Origin: Paragonimus westermani
Lineage: Eukaryota > Platyhelminthes > Trematoda > Plagiorchiida > Troglotrematidae
Length of the DNA: 64,000 nt
Assembly: GCA_008508345.1 (NCBI GenBank)
Contig: QNGE01001704.1
Coordinates: 56,750 to 120,749 of the forward strand
Reading direction: 5' to 3'
Part shown: positions 46,734-57,869 of the stretch, in pieces
Layout of the letters: each line of letters opens with the position of its first letter
Numbering within the stretch: position 1 is the stretch's first letter
Position numbers and translations under genes: made by a program
The notes under the pieces: generated by a model
Database searches by the model: none
The model's input: only the letters and a program-made list of their open reading frames with translations
What the model was told of the DNA's origin: nothing

Positions 46734-47045
46734 TCAGTTGCCCATGGTCAGTGGCCACCCGTTGAAGTCAAAGTTTGCACAAAACCATGAAGATGTACGT
46801 CCAAAAGGGTGGACGTTCAACTCGCATACCTCAGGAACTCCATCTAAAAGAGGTGAACTCCACCAAATGAAGGTTAAAGACCAGGTGTCACTTTCCGGAT
46901 CCTGAATCTGCCAAAAATTTTCTTCAATGTCTACCGTGATAGCTATCGTGTGCTTACGAAAACGGAGGAACACTCGAATGAGATTACTGATCAAATCAGG
47001 TCCTTACAACACAACGTGGTTTAGAGATACTCCTTGATATTCGGC
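46734..47045 (-). pseudogene. BEL/Pao retrotransposon reverse transcriptase fragment
   Basis: The minus-strand frame reads GPDLISNLIRVFLRFRKH, then ITVDIEENFWQI, FIWWSSP and VHPFGRTSSWFCANF. This is the order and spacing of the BEL/Pao RT palm (family form: DIEKMFHQ, FLWW, VHLFGATSSP, ANFAL). A stop precedes the GPDL block and the frame ends soon after the conserved part, before the YVDD box. Only about 100 residues of the element are recognisable. Confidence 0.75.
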
Positions 47046-47399
47046 AGCCCAATAAAACACTATTCAGATCTTATCCAGTTTATTCGGGTGTAACCGAAAA
47101 CCAAACCAAATGACAATACGAATCGCCAAGCTTTAATAAAAAAATCTACAGTGAGTTGGGTCTTAATGAAGAATAGATGACCTAGAAATCACCAGACTAC
47201 CCATCAAGCATTGTGATGTCCAGGTGCGCTTTAGAAAGAACGACTGCCTGTCAGCGTGACACATTCGATTGGATGGCGTCCGATGCGCGGATATTTGTTA
47301 CACTGCTTCACTTTGCATGCCACTGAACAGTAATTCTCGTGTTGTCAGAATTGTCAACAGTCCTGACCTTATCCTGACCCTTGACTAATTGGACTCCGA
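47046..47399. other. Unassigned stretch
   Basis: Nothing recognised. Confidence 0.35.
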
Positions 47400-47620
47400 T
47401 TACTTCGTCTTGTCCATGCTCCACCCCACATCTGTCGTCTGGCCTTGTTCCCCCAAGGGGGTATGACATGTCAAGGCGAGCGCTTGATGCTGACCTGGTG
47501 AGCCCATGTTCCAGAGTGAAACAAAGAGAACAATTCGATCCCATAAACTATTGGAAGTGTAGCGTGTTTTAAGTGTAAGAAATGGGATATGGTTGACCTT
47601 AGTGCTCACATTCACCATGT
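47400..47620 (-). repeat. Possible repeat R3, copy
   Basis: On the minus strand, TCTGGAACATGGGCTCACCA then GGTCA recall the middle of 21266-21575. Open frames on all sides here have no other explanation. Confidence 0.3.
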
Positions 47621-47824
47621 ACTAGCAATGGTTGTTGTAATTTGTACGAAACGTGGCAAATCAAAAAACCGGGCGGAAGCAGTAGAGGTGTAGTACGGCT
47701 AGCCTTGAAGCGGAGTTGTAAATTGGGTAGTACTTTGTAACAGACCTTGTCCTCGATTCGATACATACATTGAAAACGGAGAACGTCAACACGTGGATTC
47801 GAACCACTGGGTTGTGCAATCAAA

Positions 47825-47826
<2 letters not shown>

Positions 47827-47857
<31 letters not shown>

Positions 47858-47858
47858 T
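47827..47858. repeat. (GT)n microsatellite
   Basis: About sixteen GT units. Just before it GGATTCGAACCAC is a perfect reversed tRNA B box, which may be the remnant of a tRNA-derived SINE. Confidence 0.9.
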
Positions 47859-47887
47859 CGACATAGGTTGTTCCGTCTTTTAAGCAG

Positions 47888-48052
47888 ACGAATAGTCAAT
47901 AGTAGTAGCCTAATGAATGGGGTGTTTGATTCGGAACGGGGTGTCTTGAAATTGAACAAACAATTTTCATACAATAATATACTTCATCCCAGCGATGACG
48001 AGGCAGTCAAAAGCGTGTTTCTTTTGAACACTGGTGTAATTGGTGGTGACCA
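47888..48052 (+). CDS. Candidate exon of an unidentified plus-strand gene
   Basis: The acceptor GTTCCGTCTTTTAAGCAG opens a frame that enters with one base and reads RIVNSSSLMNGVFDSERG, later HPSDDEAVKSVFLLNTG. The donor at CCA|GTGTGA (48052) leaves after two bases and fits the candidate exon at 48408, which begins with one base; a donor at 48033 (CTG|GTGTAA) would not. The composition looks coding. No domain recognised. Confidence 0.35.
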
Positions 48053-48407
48053 GTGTGAAGTGATTATGGATGGAACGTGTTCGTAATACCTTTGAGTAGT
48101 TGACAATTCGATGGTGTGATTACAGTTTGTGAGTATACTTATCACTTCAAATGTTCCCGAATAGCAACGGCAATTCCAACTCTTTTAGAGCAGAGAATAG
48201 GGAACAAAAGAACTAAAACCACACAGTCAAGATCAATAGACTTAACAAGTACCCTTATAAAAGGTGAGGGTTAAATTGGTTTATTTCTGTCTTCAAAAGA
48301 CAGCTCTATGTGAATTAACTTCCCGGTCATGTGAGTCGGAGCAGTAAGCTTTCATCGTTGTGTGTTAAACGAAATCATGTCAGTTCAATTATATTTGCGT
48401 GTTGCAG

Positions 48408-48588
48408 AAGTTTACCCTCAGAAGAAGCAATTGTGCAGGGAGTTATTGTTCTGAACAATTTGTTCACTTCTGGAGTTCAAAAAACCGTACGGCGTGAAGG
48501 ATTTGTATCAACGCTTAACTCAAATTTGTTTACAAGCGTGAAATGTGAGAAGGAATATGTGTGTACTCAAGAACAGACTGTTGGGCAG
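48408..48588 (+). CDS. Candidate exon of an unidentified plus-strand gene
   Basis: The acceptor TATTTGCGTGTTGCAG and the donor GGGCAG|GTTTTT enclose one base plus 60 codons: SLPSEEAIVQGVIVLNNLFT, then VRREGFVSTLNSNLF and EKEYVCTQEQTVGQ. Hydrophobic and charged residues alternate as in folded proteins. It fits the phase of 47888-48052. It leaves in phase 0, so it does not join directly to the exon at 51345, which needs an upstream exon ending after one base; at least one more exon would lie between. Confidence 0.4.
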
Positions 48589-50789
48589 GTTTTTATGACC
48601 AACTTAATCTAGTGGCGACTCAAATCAACAAAATGTAGATTTTTGATTCTGCCAAACATGAATGAAATTGAACTCTGGTAACTTCATAAAATGTTTGTTT
48701 TAAGGACCCTCCGAAATCATTCCTTTTGTAACATATCTACTAAACATACAAACAGAGGAGCTATAAAATCAATAGAATAGTGAGAATCCAAAACGGTCTA
48801 ACTTTTACAGTCATTCATACGTCTACTATCAAATCACTTTTTTTGGTAAACACAAGAACGGGTTAGCAGGTTGCACACGGACAGCACGGATGCGACAAGC
48901 ATGTTGCATGTAAGCTACGTGGATTTCGATCACGTCTGTTGCGTGTTTAGAGACGTACTCAAAATAAACAAAACACTTTGTCACCGACCGAGGTGTATCG
49001 GCAAACATCATTCGTATGGTCTTTGATGAATAGGGACCGTTCAGTCAATTGTCGTTTCTCACTCCGTTTCTGTGTTGCACGTAACTGCTAAACAGTCAAC
49101 ACTTCCCAAGTTGGAAATGAGTGTTGGTGTAAAACATTTCCAACTGGAACTGCTGGGCACAAAATCAATTTGCCATTTCCAGTTCGAACTGAACAACATC
49201 AAGTTATGATACGAGTCATCTGTCCACCTTACACATTCCAATCCCATTGTTCGTCAGTGCACCGAATGTGAATGACCACTCAGTCAATGCACGTCCGTGA
49301 ACGTTTAGCGAATATGAACCGAGGATGGGATGATGGACAAGTACTGCAAGCATCCTCCCTCCACAGTTTGCTCACCGACCTGTTTCCTGTTAAACAGTCC
49401 AGCTAACTCCTACTCCATCGGCCGGTAGTGCAGTAAGATTAATTGAAGAAAGTGACGTGATGAAGCTCAGTTGAAGAGTCTCAGACAGTTACGTGACTAA
49501 GAGCAGACCAACAAAAACACTTCAAGATCTGTCACAGGATTTTGTTAATGAGACCGGCCAATCTGCTTTTAGAATATTGAGACCCACCTTCAGTTCATAA
49601 GTTAAGTTATATTTTAATCTGTTTAATAATTCACAATAACGACTGTCAACGATGTTGTGTTCAGTCGATTAACATGAAGACAGTCCAAGTATAATTACTC
49701 CACTGCGTCACATCCGAAAGCACTTCCTGCAACTGACGACAGTCTTGTTTCTACGATACAAATGGCTAACGTCAACAGTTTAATGTCATTCATCCAGTTC
49801 TATCATTTCCCCTAGTGCTGACAGATTTTGACGAATCGGGACGAGTCAAACTCATGAGGCGGCGGCCTCGTCTATTAACATATCATGATGATTTGGTCAC
49901 TGCTGAAACACTGCTGAACTAAAACTCTGACTTTATGGACATCCTTGTTTTTCCTAACCTGGCCACCTATCCATAAGAGATGAGACCGATTCCTGGCCCG
50001 TTAATCAGAAGGACAATTGTTGTCGTGATGCGTTAGGGTTTATCTGTATGTTTAGTAACTAAAGATTGCCTCAACCTGGGTATATTAATCTGAGGAAGTT
50101 AGACTAAAGATATAGAAACAGTCAGTTGGAACCAGTGTTGTGGGACCACTGAAGTCTGGATTAATCTGATGAGAGTCATTATCTGTCAGTCCAAAGCTGT
50201 GTTAGCCATCCTGTAATATACAGGCCTGTGTTCGACCCTGAGCCGATTAAACTATTGAACTCATGACGTAGCCTTGTTTCGAGCGCATTCTTGTCGTTTT
50301 GTCAGTAGTCGCGCTATTTGGGGGGGTAGTGTGAGATGCAGTTCTATTCTTCTGGGGTGACTGAGTTTTCAAATACGTATGGGAGTTCGATTAATAAAAC
50401 CAACCTGTGGTAGGTCTGTAAGCTATAGTTTGCGAAATGACTTCTGCATACGAGGGGGGGGCACAAAATCTAAGTGTTTTGCGTGATTACTTTGATAAAG
50501 TTCCCACTTCACAAGTTAGGAAGTCGTGCCTTTTTCAGAAGTGGAAGTTTGAGATATCGAAACCAACAAGAATAATCTGGTGTTATCATTGAAAATATAC
50601 AAGGAAACTGTTAAAGTTTCCCCAAAAAACAACTGTCTCTAGCTCCAGTTTTGTGACATATATATATATAGCTAACCCAAAACAACCATGTCACTTCTAC
50701 TCATACGCATATCAGTTGACCAACAGGCAAATGGGTTTACTGCACCTTCGAGTTAGCCCATGACAGTCGCTGAATCCCAAAGTTGCATG
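48589..50789. other. Unassigned stretch between plus-strand exon candidates
   Basis: No supported exon. Runs of G near 50317 and 50453 and a short (TA)n near 50659 are the only notable tracts. Confidence 0.4.
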
Positions 50790-51075
50790 CAAACATGTTC
50801 CCACAAATGGCTTGAGCTGCGCCGTTTGTGACTCCATCCACATATCCTGTGCTCAGTGTAAACTTGAAGGAATAGAATTAGGAGACGGATGCGCAATGTG
50901 GGATTCTACCGGGACGGGTTATGGACACGCGCCACCAAGCCAAATCCGGCCAACTATTGCTCGGAAGACTATCTTCGTGCCACTCAGTGTATTGCACTGA
51001 AGACGGCATACACAGTCTACGATGGGTACAAAGTCCACTCTCTAAACAAATCCTGTACAAAGCAGGAATGAGGCA
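50790..51075 (+). pseudogene. Diverged R1 homologue with longer Cys-rich frame
   Basis: GGCTTGAGCTGC, then CACATATCC, CAGTGTAAACTTGAAGGAAT and TTCTACCGGGACGGGTTATG match R1 step by step. The reading frame is the same as in R1: GLSCAVCDS aligns with GLRCTNCSS, and QCKLEGIELGDGC with QCKPERIRPGC. After a one-base shift the frame goes on past the point where R1 copies stop: NPANYCSEDYLRATQC, then KTAYTVYDGYKVHSLNKSC, ending at TGA at 51069-51071. The pattern of Cys pairs recalls small extracellular Cys-rich domains such as Ly6/uPAR, but the match is by eye only. It may be a broken gene, an exon, or an older copy of the repeat. Confidence 0.5.
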
Positions 51076-51344
51076 TAGGTTGTGGGCATTGTAACACACA
51101 GTTCTTAAAGATTCACTTGGGATCGGGGAAAAGTGTTGCTAAAGGAGGTCGCGTAGTGCAATCTCTTGCACCTTCACACAACTCTAATTGACATCCTTGT
51201 GAGCTGACCGTGAATTGAGGCCTCCGCATATTTTGTTGCTGAAAACTAAAAGCCTGATAAATCTGTTAATTCGTATATGGCTTTCATGAATCGAAAGTTG
51301 AGGGCGTGTTATATTCTAACGCTGGAAACGGTGTTTGATTTCAG

Positions 51345-51550
51345 TTCACAAAGTTACCAGTTCCTGTGAGAGCATAAACGATCAACAACTGAATCAGATT
51401 AGAACTAGTTCGGATAAGCAAACTTTAAACGAAATGCAAGCGATGCGATCCCAGTACTCTTTTGTGAAACAAAGCAATCAACTAATTAGATTAGATCCTA
51501 ATGAAGAATTGGCTTTTGGTGAACAACAGCTATCAATCAATCGGAGCCAA
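51345..51550 (+). CDS. Exon of an unidentified Gln/Ser-rich protein, plus strand
   Basis: A canonical acceptor (CGGTGTTTGATTTCAG) and a consensus donor (GCCAA|GTAAGTACT) enclose 206 bases that enter with two bases and leave in phase 0. The 68 codons read VTSSCESINDQQLNQIRTSS, later QYSFVKQSNQLIRLDPNEEL and INRSQ. The composition is rich in Gln, Ser and Asn, like a disordered linker of a larger protein. No domain was recognised. Upstream candidate exons lie at 47888 and 48408 on the same strand; downstream exons were not found before the mobile-element cluster at 52-60 kb. Confidence 0.5.
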
Positions 51551-52180
51551 GTAAGTACTGAAGTTTGCTCCATTGATGGATGTGAACTGTGAAGCTGTAG
51601 AGATCCATTTGAACTGACAGTATGTCCAGACCAGCAGTGACCACCTCACAACGATAAAAGGCCTTGTTTCCCCACTGACTACGTTAACGTTTAAAACCGG
51701 AGAAGTCGTGCCAACCACGGTTTACTAAAATCCACTAAATGTGCTTTGAAACTCGCGATTTTCAATCCCAAAACATCGATACAATGAAGACCGACTTATT
51801 ACGGTGAATCTCCACAATAAAAACTCAACGCATCGGCTTTGAGGTCAAGTGCAATAATAACTCTCGAACTGACACAATGTCGGACTTTCTTCGAGCGTGG
51901 GATGATCATTCGTGAATGGTAAACGACGGGTTCGAACCTACAAAAAGACGTGTCAGGTATTACCACTATTGACAGTAGTAAGTGACATCGAGTTGCAAAG
52001 CTTACATCTCTGACGGAACCAACAAACGATACGACAGTTTGATTGCAGGCCACTTTCGCGAGACTGACTGAGAAATCAATAAGGCGTGTGACTCATGTCA
52101 TTCAAGTCACTTGGTGAAATGCAGTATCTTCACTCTGTAACCTGTATGCATCAATAGTGATACAAAAGCTTGTGAACAGA
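51551..52180. other. Unassigned stretch
   Basis: GGGTTCGAACCTAC near 51928 is another tRNA B-box-like site without the rest of a tRNA. Confidence 0.35.
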
Positions 52181-52480
52181 TTACACATGCTTGAGCTCAT
52201 TGGGTCCGTTCAACCTGCGAAATTCGCCGTAATTCATTGTAAATGGACTGGATATAGCCTGCGTATGGTTGTCGCTGTCAACACGTTCTCTCTCTCCGCC
52301 TACAATCACTCGATTGTGGTTATCAGCCACTTCGGCTGTAAGGTGTACAATTTTCTGAATTTCGTGACAGTCAATAATGTGAATCCAGAAAATGCCACTC
52401 AGGTGATCCATGGGGAGATGTGATCGCGTCGATGTGAGAATGTGGTGTAAGTTGTTGCACATATTTTCGAACAGCTTCAT
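52181..52480 (-). pseudogene. Possible Ty3/gypsy integrase fragment
   Basis: The minus-strand frame contains WIHIIDCHEIQKIVHL, later VDSDNHTQ and SPFTMNYGEFRRLNG ending KHV. The family order is a first Asp in VDxxSK, then SDNGTQFTS, EFxxFCRxNGI and KHV. The similarity is suggestive but has insertions, and the third catalytic residue lies outside the frame. A very old fragment if real. Confidence 0.35.
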
Positions 52481-54039
52481 CCGAATTTCATGTGAAAGTA
52501 TCAGCTATCTGAAGATTTGTCAGGTTAGAAATTGAACCCTATTCAATAGGACAAACCAACCTTGTCGATTTCTAGCTGCAATGTTTTCATACATCCTTCA
52601 AATAGGAAACAGATTTCGGGTCATAAATACTTGGTCACCCAATAGAAACCAATAACAATTTCACTGGCTTTTAATATCAATTAACGGTTTCATTCTGAAT
52701 CGCCGTCATCCTGTCAAAAAAGCTAGTATTCTTTAAATTGTCTCAGTGATTAGATGAAGACTTTAAACGTTCAGACAGTGCTCATACATGGCAAGAAATG
52801 GAATAGCTTAAGTAAACTTTCGCTCCATCTAATCGCAATTTATTTCCATTCATCGGAGTTCTGCTCAAACTTCCGTCCATTCGTACCCTACATTTATGCG
52901 TCTACAGTTCGGCAACACATTATGAAACGAACAGTGAAACAGGATGTGTTTATTTGGCCTCATATCCATCGAACTTAGCAACCAAACTATTTCGCATGCC
53001 ACTGTCGCACTTAACCACACTCGGTAATCCGGGGGTGATTTTTCTGACACAGGCAAGCTTTTGCTGGTTAGATTTGGTTTGGCTAAATAAGATTTCTTTT
53101 CTCTTGTGTGGTTTTGTGTACATCGGACCAACAGAAACGCTTTCGTCTGTCTACCACACATACACACACATACACATCTTGGCGCGTGCGCTCGAGCTGT
53201 CATAAAGACCATGATCTTGTGTGATAAGCGCTTGATCTGGTTAGAAACTGATAAGACGATTAAAGAGAAACGAACAGAGTAACTGTTATGATTATTCATT
53301 TGCAAATGCACTCAAATCGCGTCTGTAGCGATGCTCCTGGAACGGTTGTGAAAGTTTGTACACATGCGAATACTTTTCAACACACACACACAATCACAAG
53401 TAATCAGTCGTGGCGATGAAAGGACGCATTCCTGTTCACATTTTTGATTACAATGGGTTGAGATAATTTGCCTAGTGAGTGTTACAACGGCTAAATCAGA
53501 ATGAAAATAGGAGAGAAACGGTTGATTGGTTTTCAGGATTTCCCAAGACCGTCAAACGTGTGGGCTAACCCAACAAAGATTAAATTACAGGAGCTCAGCA
53601 ACCAATATTATCCCTCCCCTCACCAATTTCTTGCTGTGGTACCTCTTCCATTATGGCTAGTTTTTATAGACTGACAAATTTAGCTGGACAGGAATAGAAC
53701 AGGCTGTGGTAATCAATGTAGTCTGATGTAGGTTTGATAGGGAACAACGGATGGCCTAACCTAACCCGACACCCGGTCCGGGAGTCAGTGAGAAACCGAA
53801 ACACTGCTTATCGGCGAAGCAGTGGACCGATTATGTAAGTAAATACATACAAAAAAATACGACAACATATACTGCATAAAAGCACACTCAACTAACGACC
53901 GATCGTTTAAAATACGCCAAACCTGTGCAAGCGTCCTAGAAGGTATCTCGGCTGATGTAGGTTGGCCTAAGAAAATTTCCGCAACATACCATACAGTGAA
54001 AAAAACTTGATCCGATACAGTTCTATTTGATGACTGTCT
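52481..54039. other. Unassigned stretch; expected 5' region of the gypsy element
   Basis: The 5' LTR of the element at 54-58 kb should lie here, but no match to the 3' LTR was seen. Short CA runs lie near 53157 and 53381. Open frames on both strands at 52865-53311 have no recognisable content. Confidence 0.4.
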
Positions 54040-54720
54040 GACTCAACGGTCACAGCCTATTTTTAACACTGTATCAAAGCTTTGCGCCATCTTCGACCCA
54101 ACATTCCATACAACTGCTTGAAAGTTTTTCGACGCGCTACAGAAGAAAATGTAACATACGCTGGTAGAGTAAACCGAGAGTGTGAACAATTTCAGTTAAA
54201 ACAGATCTCGGACTCACAGTTCAAAGCTCTGATGTTTGTCGCCAGGTTGACATCTCCAGAGGGTGCCGATATACGAACGCGTCTTTCAGGGAAACTGGGT
54301 TTCTCCACAGAATTTCCACTGCAGTACATGCGCCAAGTGAGTTATAAACATGGATCACAAATGTTCCAGTTGACCTCTTGTCCCACTGACCGATTTACAA
54401 GACAATCGTCCACCATATGTTCGTTTTGATGTGCCTTTTTGTACGCAGTTGCCATTTTCCGCTTGTGGAATGTATAGACAGTGGCTATTATTCGATTTTA
54501 CCCAACAATCACAAGGAAGCACACTGCATGCAATCAACCCGAGACTCCCGAGTACGTCGCCAATCCAATGTTTTTTATAACGATTGATACTGTCCATCGA
54601 TGGAAATGTATGACTCTTCACACTGAAAATCAAAAAGTTGCGTTGCAGAAAGATACTACGTCGGATATCACACTCATTTACCATCTAACATGGATTAACC
54701 ACCGTAGAGACCAACAAACA
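54040..54720 (+). pseudogene. Ty3/gypsy (CsRn1-like) gag remnant
   Basis: A frame starting near 54060 (AIFDPTFHTTA), and after a shift YAGRVNRECEQFQLKQISDS, then FKALMFVARLTSPE and DIRTRLSGKL, is typical of the capsid part of gag in the CsRn1 group of trematode gypsy elements. After about 54430 the frames are broken; a CG...NNHKEAHC-like stretch near 54500 may be the zinc knuckle. It lies on the same strand as the pol remnant downstream, from which it is separated by a SINE and a microsatellite. Confidence 0.65.
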
Positions 54721-54887
54721 GAGTAGCCAGGAACGTTAGTGGAGACCAGATTCCCCTTCTTAGTGAGCTAACGTGTACCTTCTGTTTTTGTGATAAATAC
54801 GACTTCGGCGTTTGCTACATAATTTCCAGCAGTCACCCGGATCTTTGGATCTGTGGAATGTACCGTTTAATTCCGTTTTTGGTGTAC
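54721..54887 (+). other. Gypsy-derived spacer before the SINE
   Basis: No open frame; probably the degraded gag-protease interval. Confidence 0.3.
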
Positions 54888-54898
54888 AGAACACTATT
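54888..54898. repeat. Left target-site duplication of the SINE
   Basis: AGAACACTATT, identical to 55131-55141. Confidence 0.85.
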
Positions 54899-55130
54899 TG
54901 ATGATTCGGTCGTGCCTAATGTGAGGTCAATGGCGCAGTGGTTAACACGGTTGCCTCATGATTGGAATGTCCGGAGTTCAAATCCCGGCCGTGGCAAGGA
55001 TATGCACTACTGACGAGCTCTAATGAGAGCGAAACTCGAGTCTAGTGCTTCTTTTCGAAAGAGGCTGGCTGGAAAGTCTATCTGAATGCGAACGCTGCGA
55101 TCAAATGTGAGTGATGGTCAACTTGAAAAA
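54899..55130 (+). mobile_element. SINE family A, complete copy with target-site duplication
   Basis: AGAACACTATT occurs at 54888-54898 and again at 55131-55141, directly flanking the copy. This fixes the element at 232 bases: TGATGATTCGGTCGTGCC at the start, tRNA-like head with A box (TGGCGCAGTGGTTAACACGG) and B box (GGAGTTCAAATCCCGG), body, and a tail ending GGTCAACTTGAAAAA. The head has CAT in the position of an anticodon. A Pol III promoter and a short A tail with a target duplication are standard for SINEs moved by a LINE. Confidence 0.92.
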
Positions 55131-55141
55131 AGAACACTATT
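55131..55141. repeat. Right target-site duplication of the SINE
   Basis: AGAACACTATT, identical to 54888-54898. Confidence 0.85.
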
Positions 55142-55299
55142 CATTTGTCGACAGTTCGTGACGTGGCTGCAGTCTCCAACAAAATGTACAGTGATTTTGT
55201 GTAACAGCCACTACACAAGTTTCCCGACATTCTTTCATACAATTTCATCGAACCAGCAAGTAGACTAGTGTTTTACCCCAAACGGCTTTAGCCATGTTT

Positions 55300-55367
55300 G
55301 ACGACGACGACGACAACAACAACAACAACAACACAACAACAACAACAACAACACAACAACAACAACA
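55300..55367. repeat. (GAC)n then (AAC)n microsatellite
   Basis: Five GAC-type units followed by about eighteen AAC units with two small interruptions. Confidence 0.95.
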
Positions 55368-55439
55368 GTATTGGAGGTTGAATTAGACTGTCTAGAAACC
55401 GTAGAAGTGCTGACAATGATGAACTACTCCTCTTGGTTT

Positions 55440-57840
55440 GTCTCCGGTTGTAACAATGAGAGAAGTCAGCGGTTCCATTCGACTTTGTGGTGATTTCTCA
55501 ACGGGTCTGAACAAGCCTTTGCCAGAAGACCCAATAATGGCGAACTGTTCTCTGTGATCGATTTCTGTAATGCATACCTCCAAGTTGAAGTGGAAGATAG
55601 TTGTAAACATCCACGAACAATGGACATACATCGAGGAGTGTACCGCCACAACACAAGTCCATTCGGTATCAAGTGTGCACCAGCGATATCTCAGCAGATT
55701 ATGAATACTGTGCTTAGTGGGTTTTCGTTCGCCATTTCTCAAATGGACGATATTGTAATTCCGTCACCAGAGGAGAGAAAGAACGCATTTACAAGTCTTT
55801 AACTGTATACGTGAATACGGATTCATCTTGCAGAAACAACAATATTTGGGATCCATCGTCGATTGCAATAGTCATCGTCCAGACCCCACCAAAATTTCCG
55901 CAATTTACGACCTCTTTTCAAATAATCGAGTATAGTCACAGTCATTTTTCGGTCCTGTGAGCTGCTATAAGAGTTTCGTGCCTAAGACGCATCAGCTAAA
56001 ATCACCTTTAAACAATCTGTTACGCAAGGATACCAAGTGGATTTGGTCTTGAGTGTGTCAATCTGCGTTTGGTGGCTTCAAGCGAATCTTGTCTTCTGAC
56101 ATACTATTGACACATTATGACCCTAATCTCCATCTTATTGTGGCTGTTGACGGAGCTGTGATTTCAAACCAATTTCCTAACGGTCACCAAAAGGCAATCA
56201 GCCGTGCTTCACGAACACTGTTGCCTACTGAGAGAAAGCATGGTCAAATGGAGAAAGAAGGTTTGGTCAATTTTCGCCGAGAAAAATTCCCAAAAGATGT
56301 TGCGCGACCGCCAGTTTACATTGTGCACGCATCATAGTTGCTCCACCAAAGGGTATACCTGTTCACACGGCTAAGTGAGCTCAATGTTGGACAACATTAC
56401 TCATCGATTACGGTTTTGTGCTTAAATACATTCAGACAGAGCGGTCTGGTCATACGGTCTCCCTTTCCAGACCGATTGCGCGTAAATCCACTAACCAGTC
56501 AAGTGAGGACGTGCTCATCTCCTCTGTCAAAGTTGACGCTGGTGTGAAATACATGGTTAAAGAGTCTGTCAGGAATTTGACTGCTAGTTCTACTACGATT
56601 TGGAAGCCATCCAATCAGACCCTGCATTGCAATCGATAGCACATTATTTACGTATGAACTAGCTTAAAGAGTTGTGCGTGAATTACAAACCATAATTTCA
56701 ACGGCGTGATGCTCTAACGGTTATGGACAAGTGTTTGGTGTTAGCGGATAACATAGTGACACCAAAAATCCTGAGAAATTGTGTTATACAAATGTTACCT
56801 TCTGTTCACCCCGAGATAACACGTACGGAAGCTTTTGCACGTAGTTACGCATACTGGCCACCGATCGACTACGACATTGAGAGCACGTTCAAATCATGTG
56901 AACTGTGTGCACGTGATACAAAAGTAACTGTAAAGGTTGGGTTGCTCTCCTGGCCCGTGCCAGATGGTCCCTAGAAAGCAATTCATGCCGACTTTGCTAG
57001 TCCACTTAACTTCCACTACTTTCTCATCCTCGTAAGGGCCTTTTCTGAATGGCCGGAGATAGCTGTACTAGGCGCAGTTTCTACTACTATCACTCTTTCG
57101 CGTTCAGGTCACACATTTACTCAGTTCAACTTACCAGAAGTGCTTTTGACTGACAAAGGTATACAGTTCGCTTGAGCACAGTTTTCACAAGCTATAGACC
57201 ATGTTCGCAGTCCTCCATATCATCCTCAATCTAACGGACAAGTAGAACGTTTCGCTGATCCATTCAAAAGGGCTCTTCGTAAACTGGAGATGGAAGGAAG
57301 AACGTGTGGAAGTTTAGATACATTCTTGCGTACCTACCGTTCTACACCAGATGCAGCTATACCGAACGCAGTTTCATCAGCTAAGGCTTTCTCTGGGCAG
57401 CGAATGAGAACAGCACTCGACGCCATGCTCCCTGTCAAGCAGGTGGGACAACGCAACATCAAGATGAAGAGGAAATTTAACCAGCATCATGGGGCCAAGA
57501 CTCGAGAATTCCATCCAAGTGACCCAGTATTTGTTCTAAAATTTCATGGTCATGGATGTGGCTGGGTACCGGGAACTGTGGCTGAGCGCCAAGGTCATTT
57601 GTTATATGAACTCACTGTCCACAGCAAAAAAAGTGATTCATCGCGTACACTACCGATGACAGAACCCTAATATCTGCGATAGATCGGAAGACACTAATGA
57701 ATTACCTCTCGGTATCATGCTAGATACGTTTGAACTGCCATAAGCACGACTGGGCGTGACACGGAAGAAAACACGATATGCGGAAATCGCATCATCGAAA
57801 CACGCCATTCACGACGAACTCTGGCTTCTAACAGACCGGA
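55440..57840 (+). pseudogene. Ty3/gypsy (CsRn1-like) pol remnant: RT, RNase H, integrase
   Basis: Domains follow in the usual order on the plus strand. RT: IRLCGDFSTGLNKPLP near 55465, then after a shift VIDFCNAYLQVEV, HRGVYRHNTSPFGIKCAP and QMDDIV near 55745 in place of the usual YLDD. A connection part has LGSIVDC and KSPLNNLLRKDTKW. RNase H: ILLTHYDPNLHLIVAVDG and AISRASRTLLPTERKHGQ. Integrase: zinc-finger part with HPEITRTEAFARSY and CELC near 56807-56908, core with ADFASPL, LTDKGIQF and PYHPQSNGQVERF, and a C-terminal part to TEP near 57668. At least three in-frame stops and several shifts kill it. A polypurine tract AACGGAGGAGAG precedes the LTR. Confidence 0.9.
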
Positions 57841-57869
57841 CGAACAGTGCTCATCTTAACGGAGGAGAG

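Noticed and set aside
47793..47826. tRNA B box (GGTTCGAATCC reversed) as a tRNA gene
   Set aside because: No A box at the right distance; the expected site is occupied by a GT microsatellite.
52865..53311. Minus-strand ORF of 148 codons
   Set aside because: Contains a Cys/Val run made by a CA tract, has no recognisable domain, and overlaps an equally open plus-strand frame.
54899..55130. Functional tRNA gene (A and B boxes present)
   Set aside because: The head is fused to a constant SINE body, repeats many times in the window and is flanked by a target duplication; the arms do not fold into a proper tRNA.
55300..55367. CRISPR-like array
   Set aside because: The tract is a plain trinucleotide microsatellite with no spacers.
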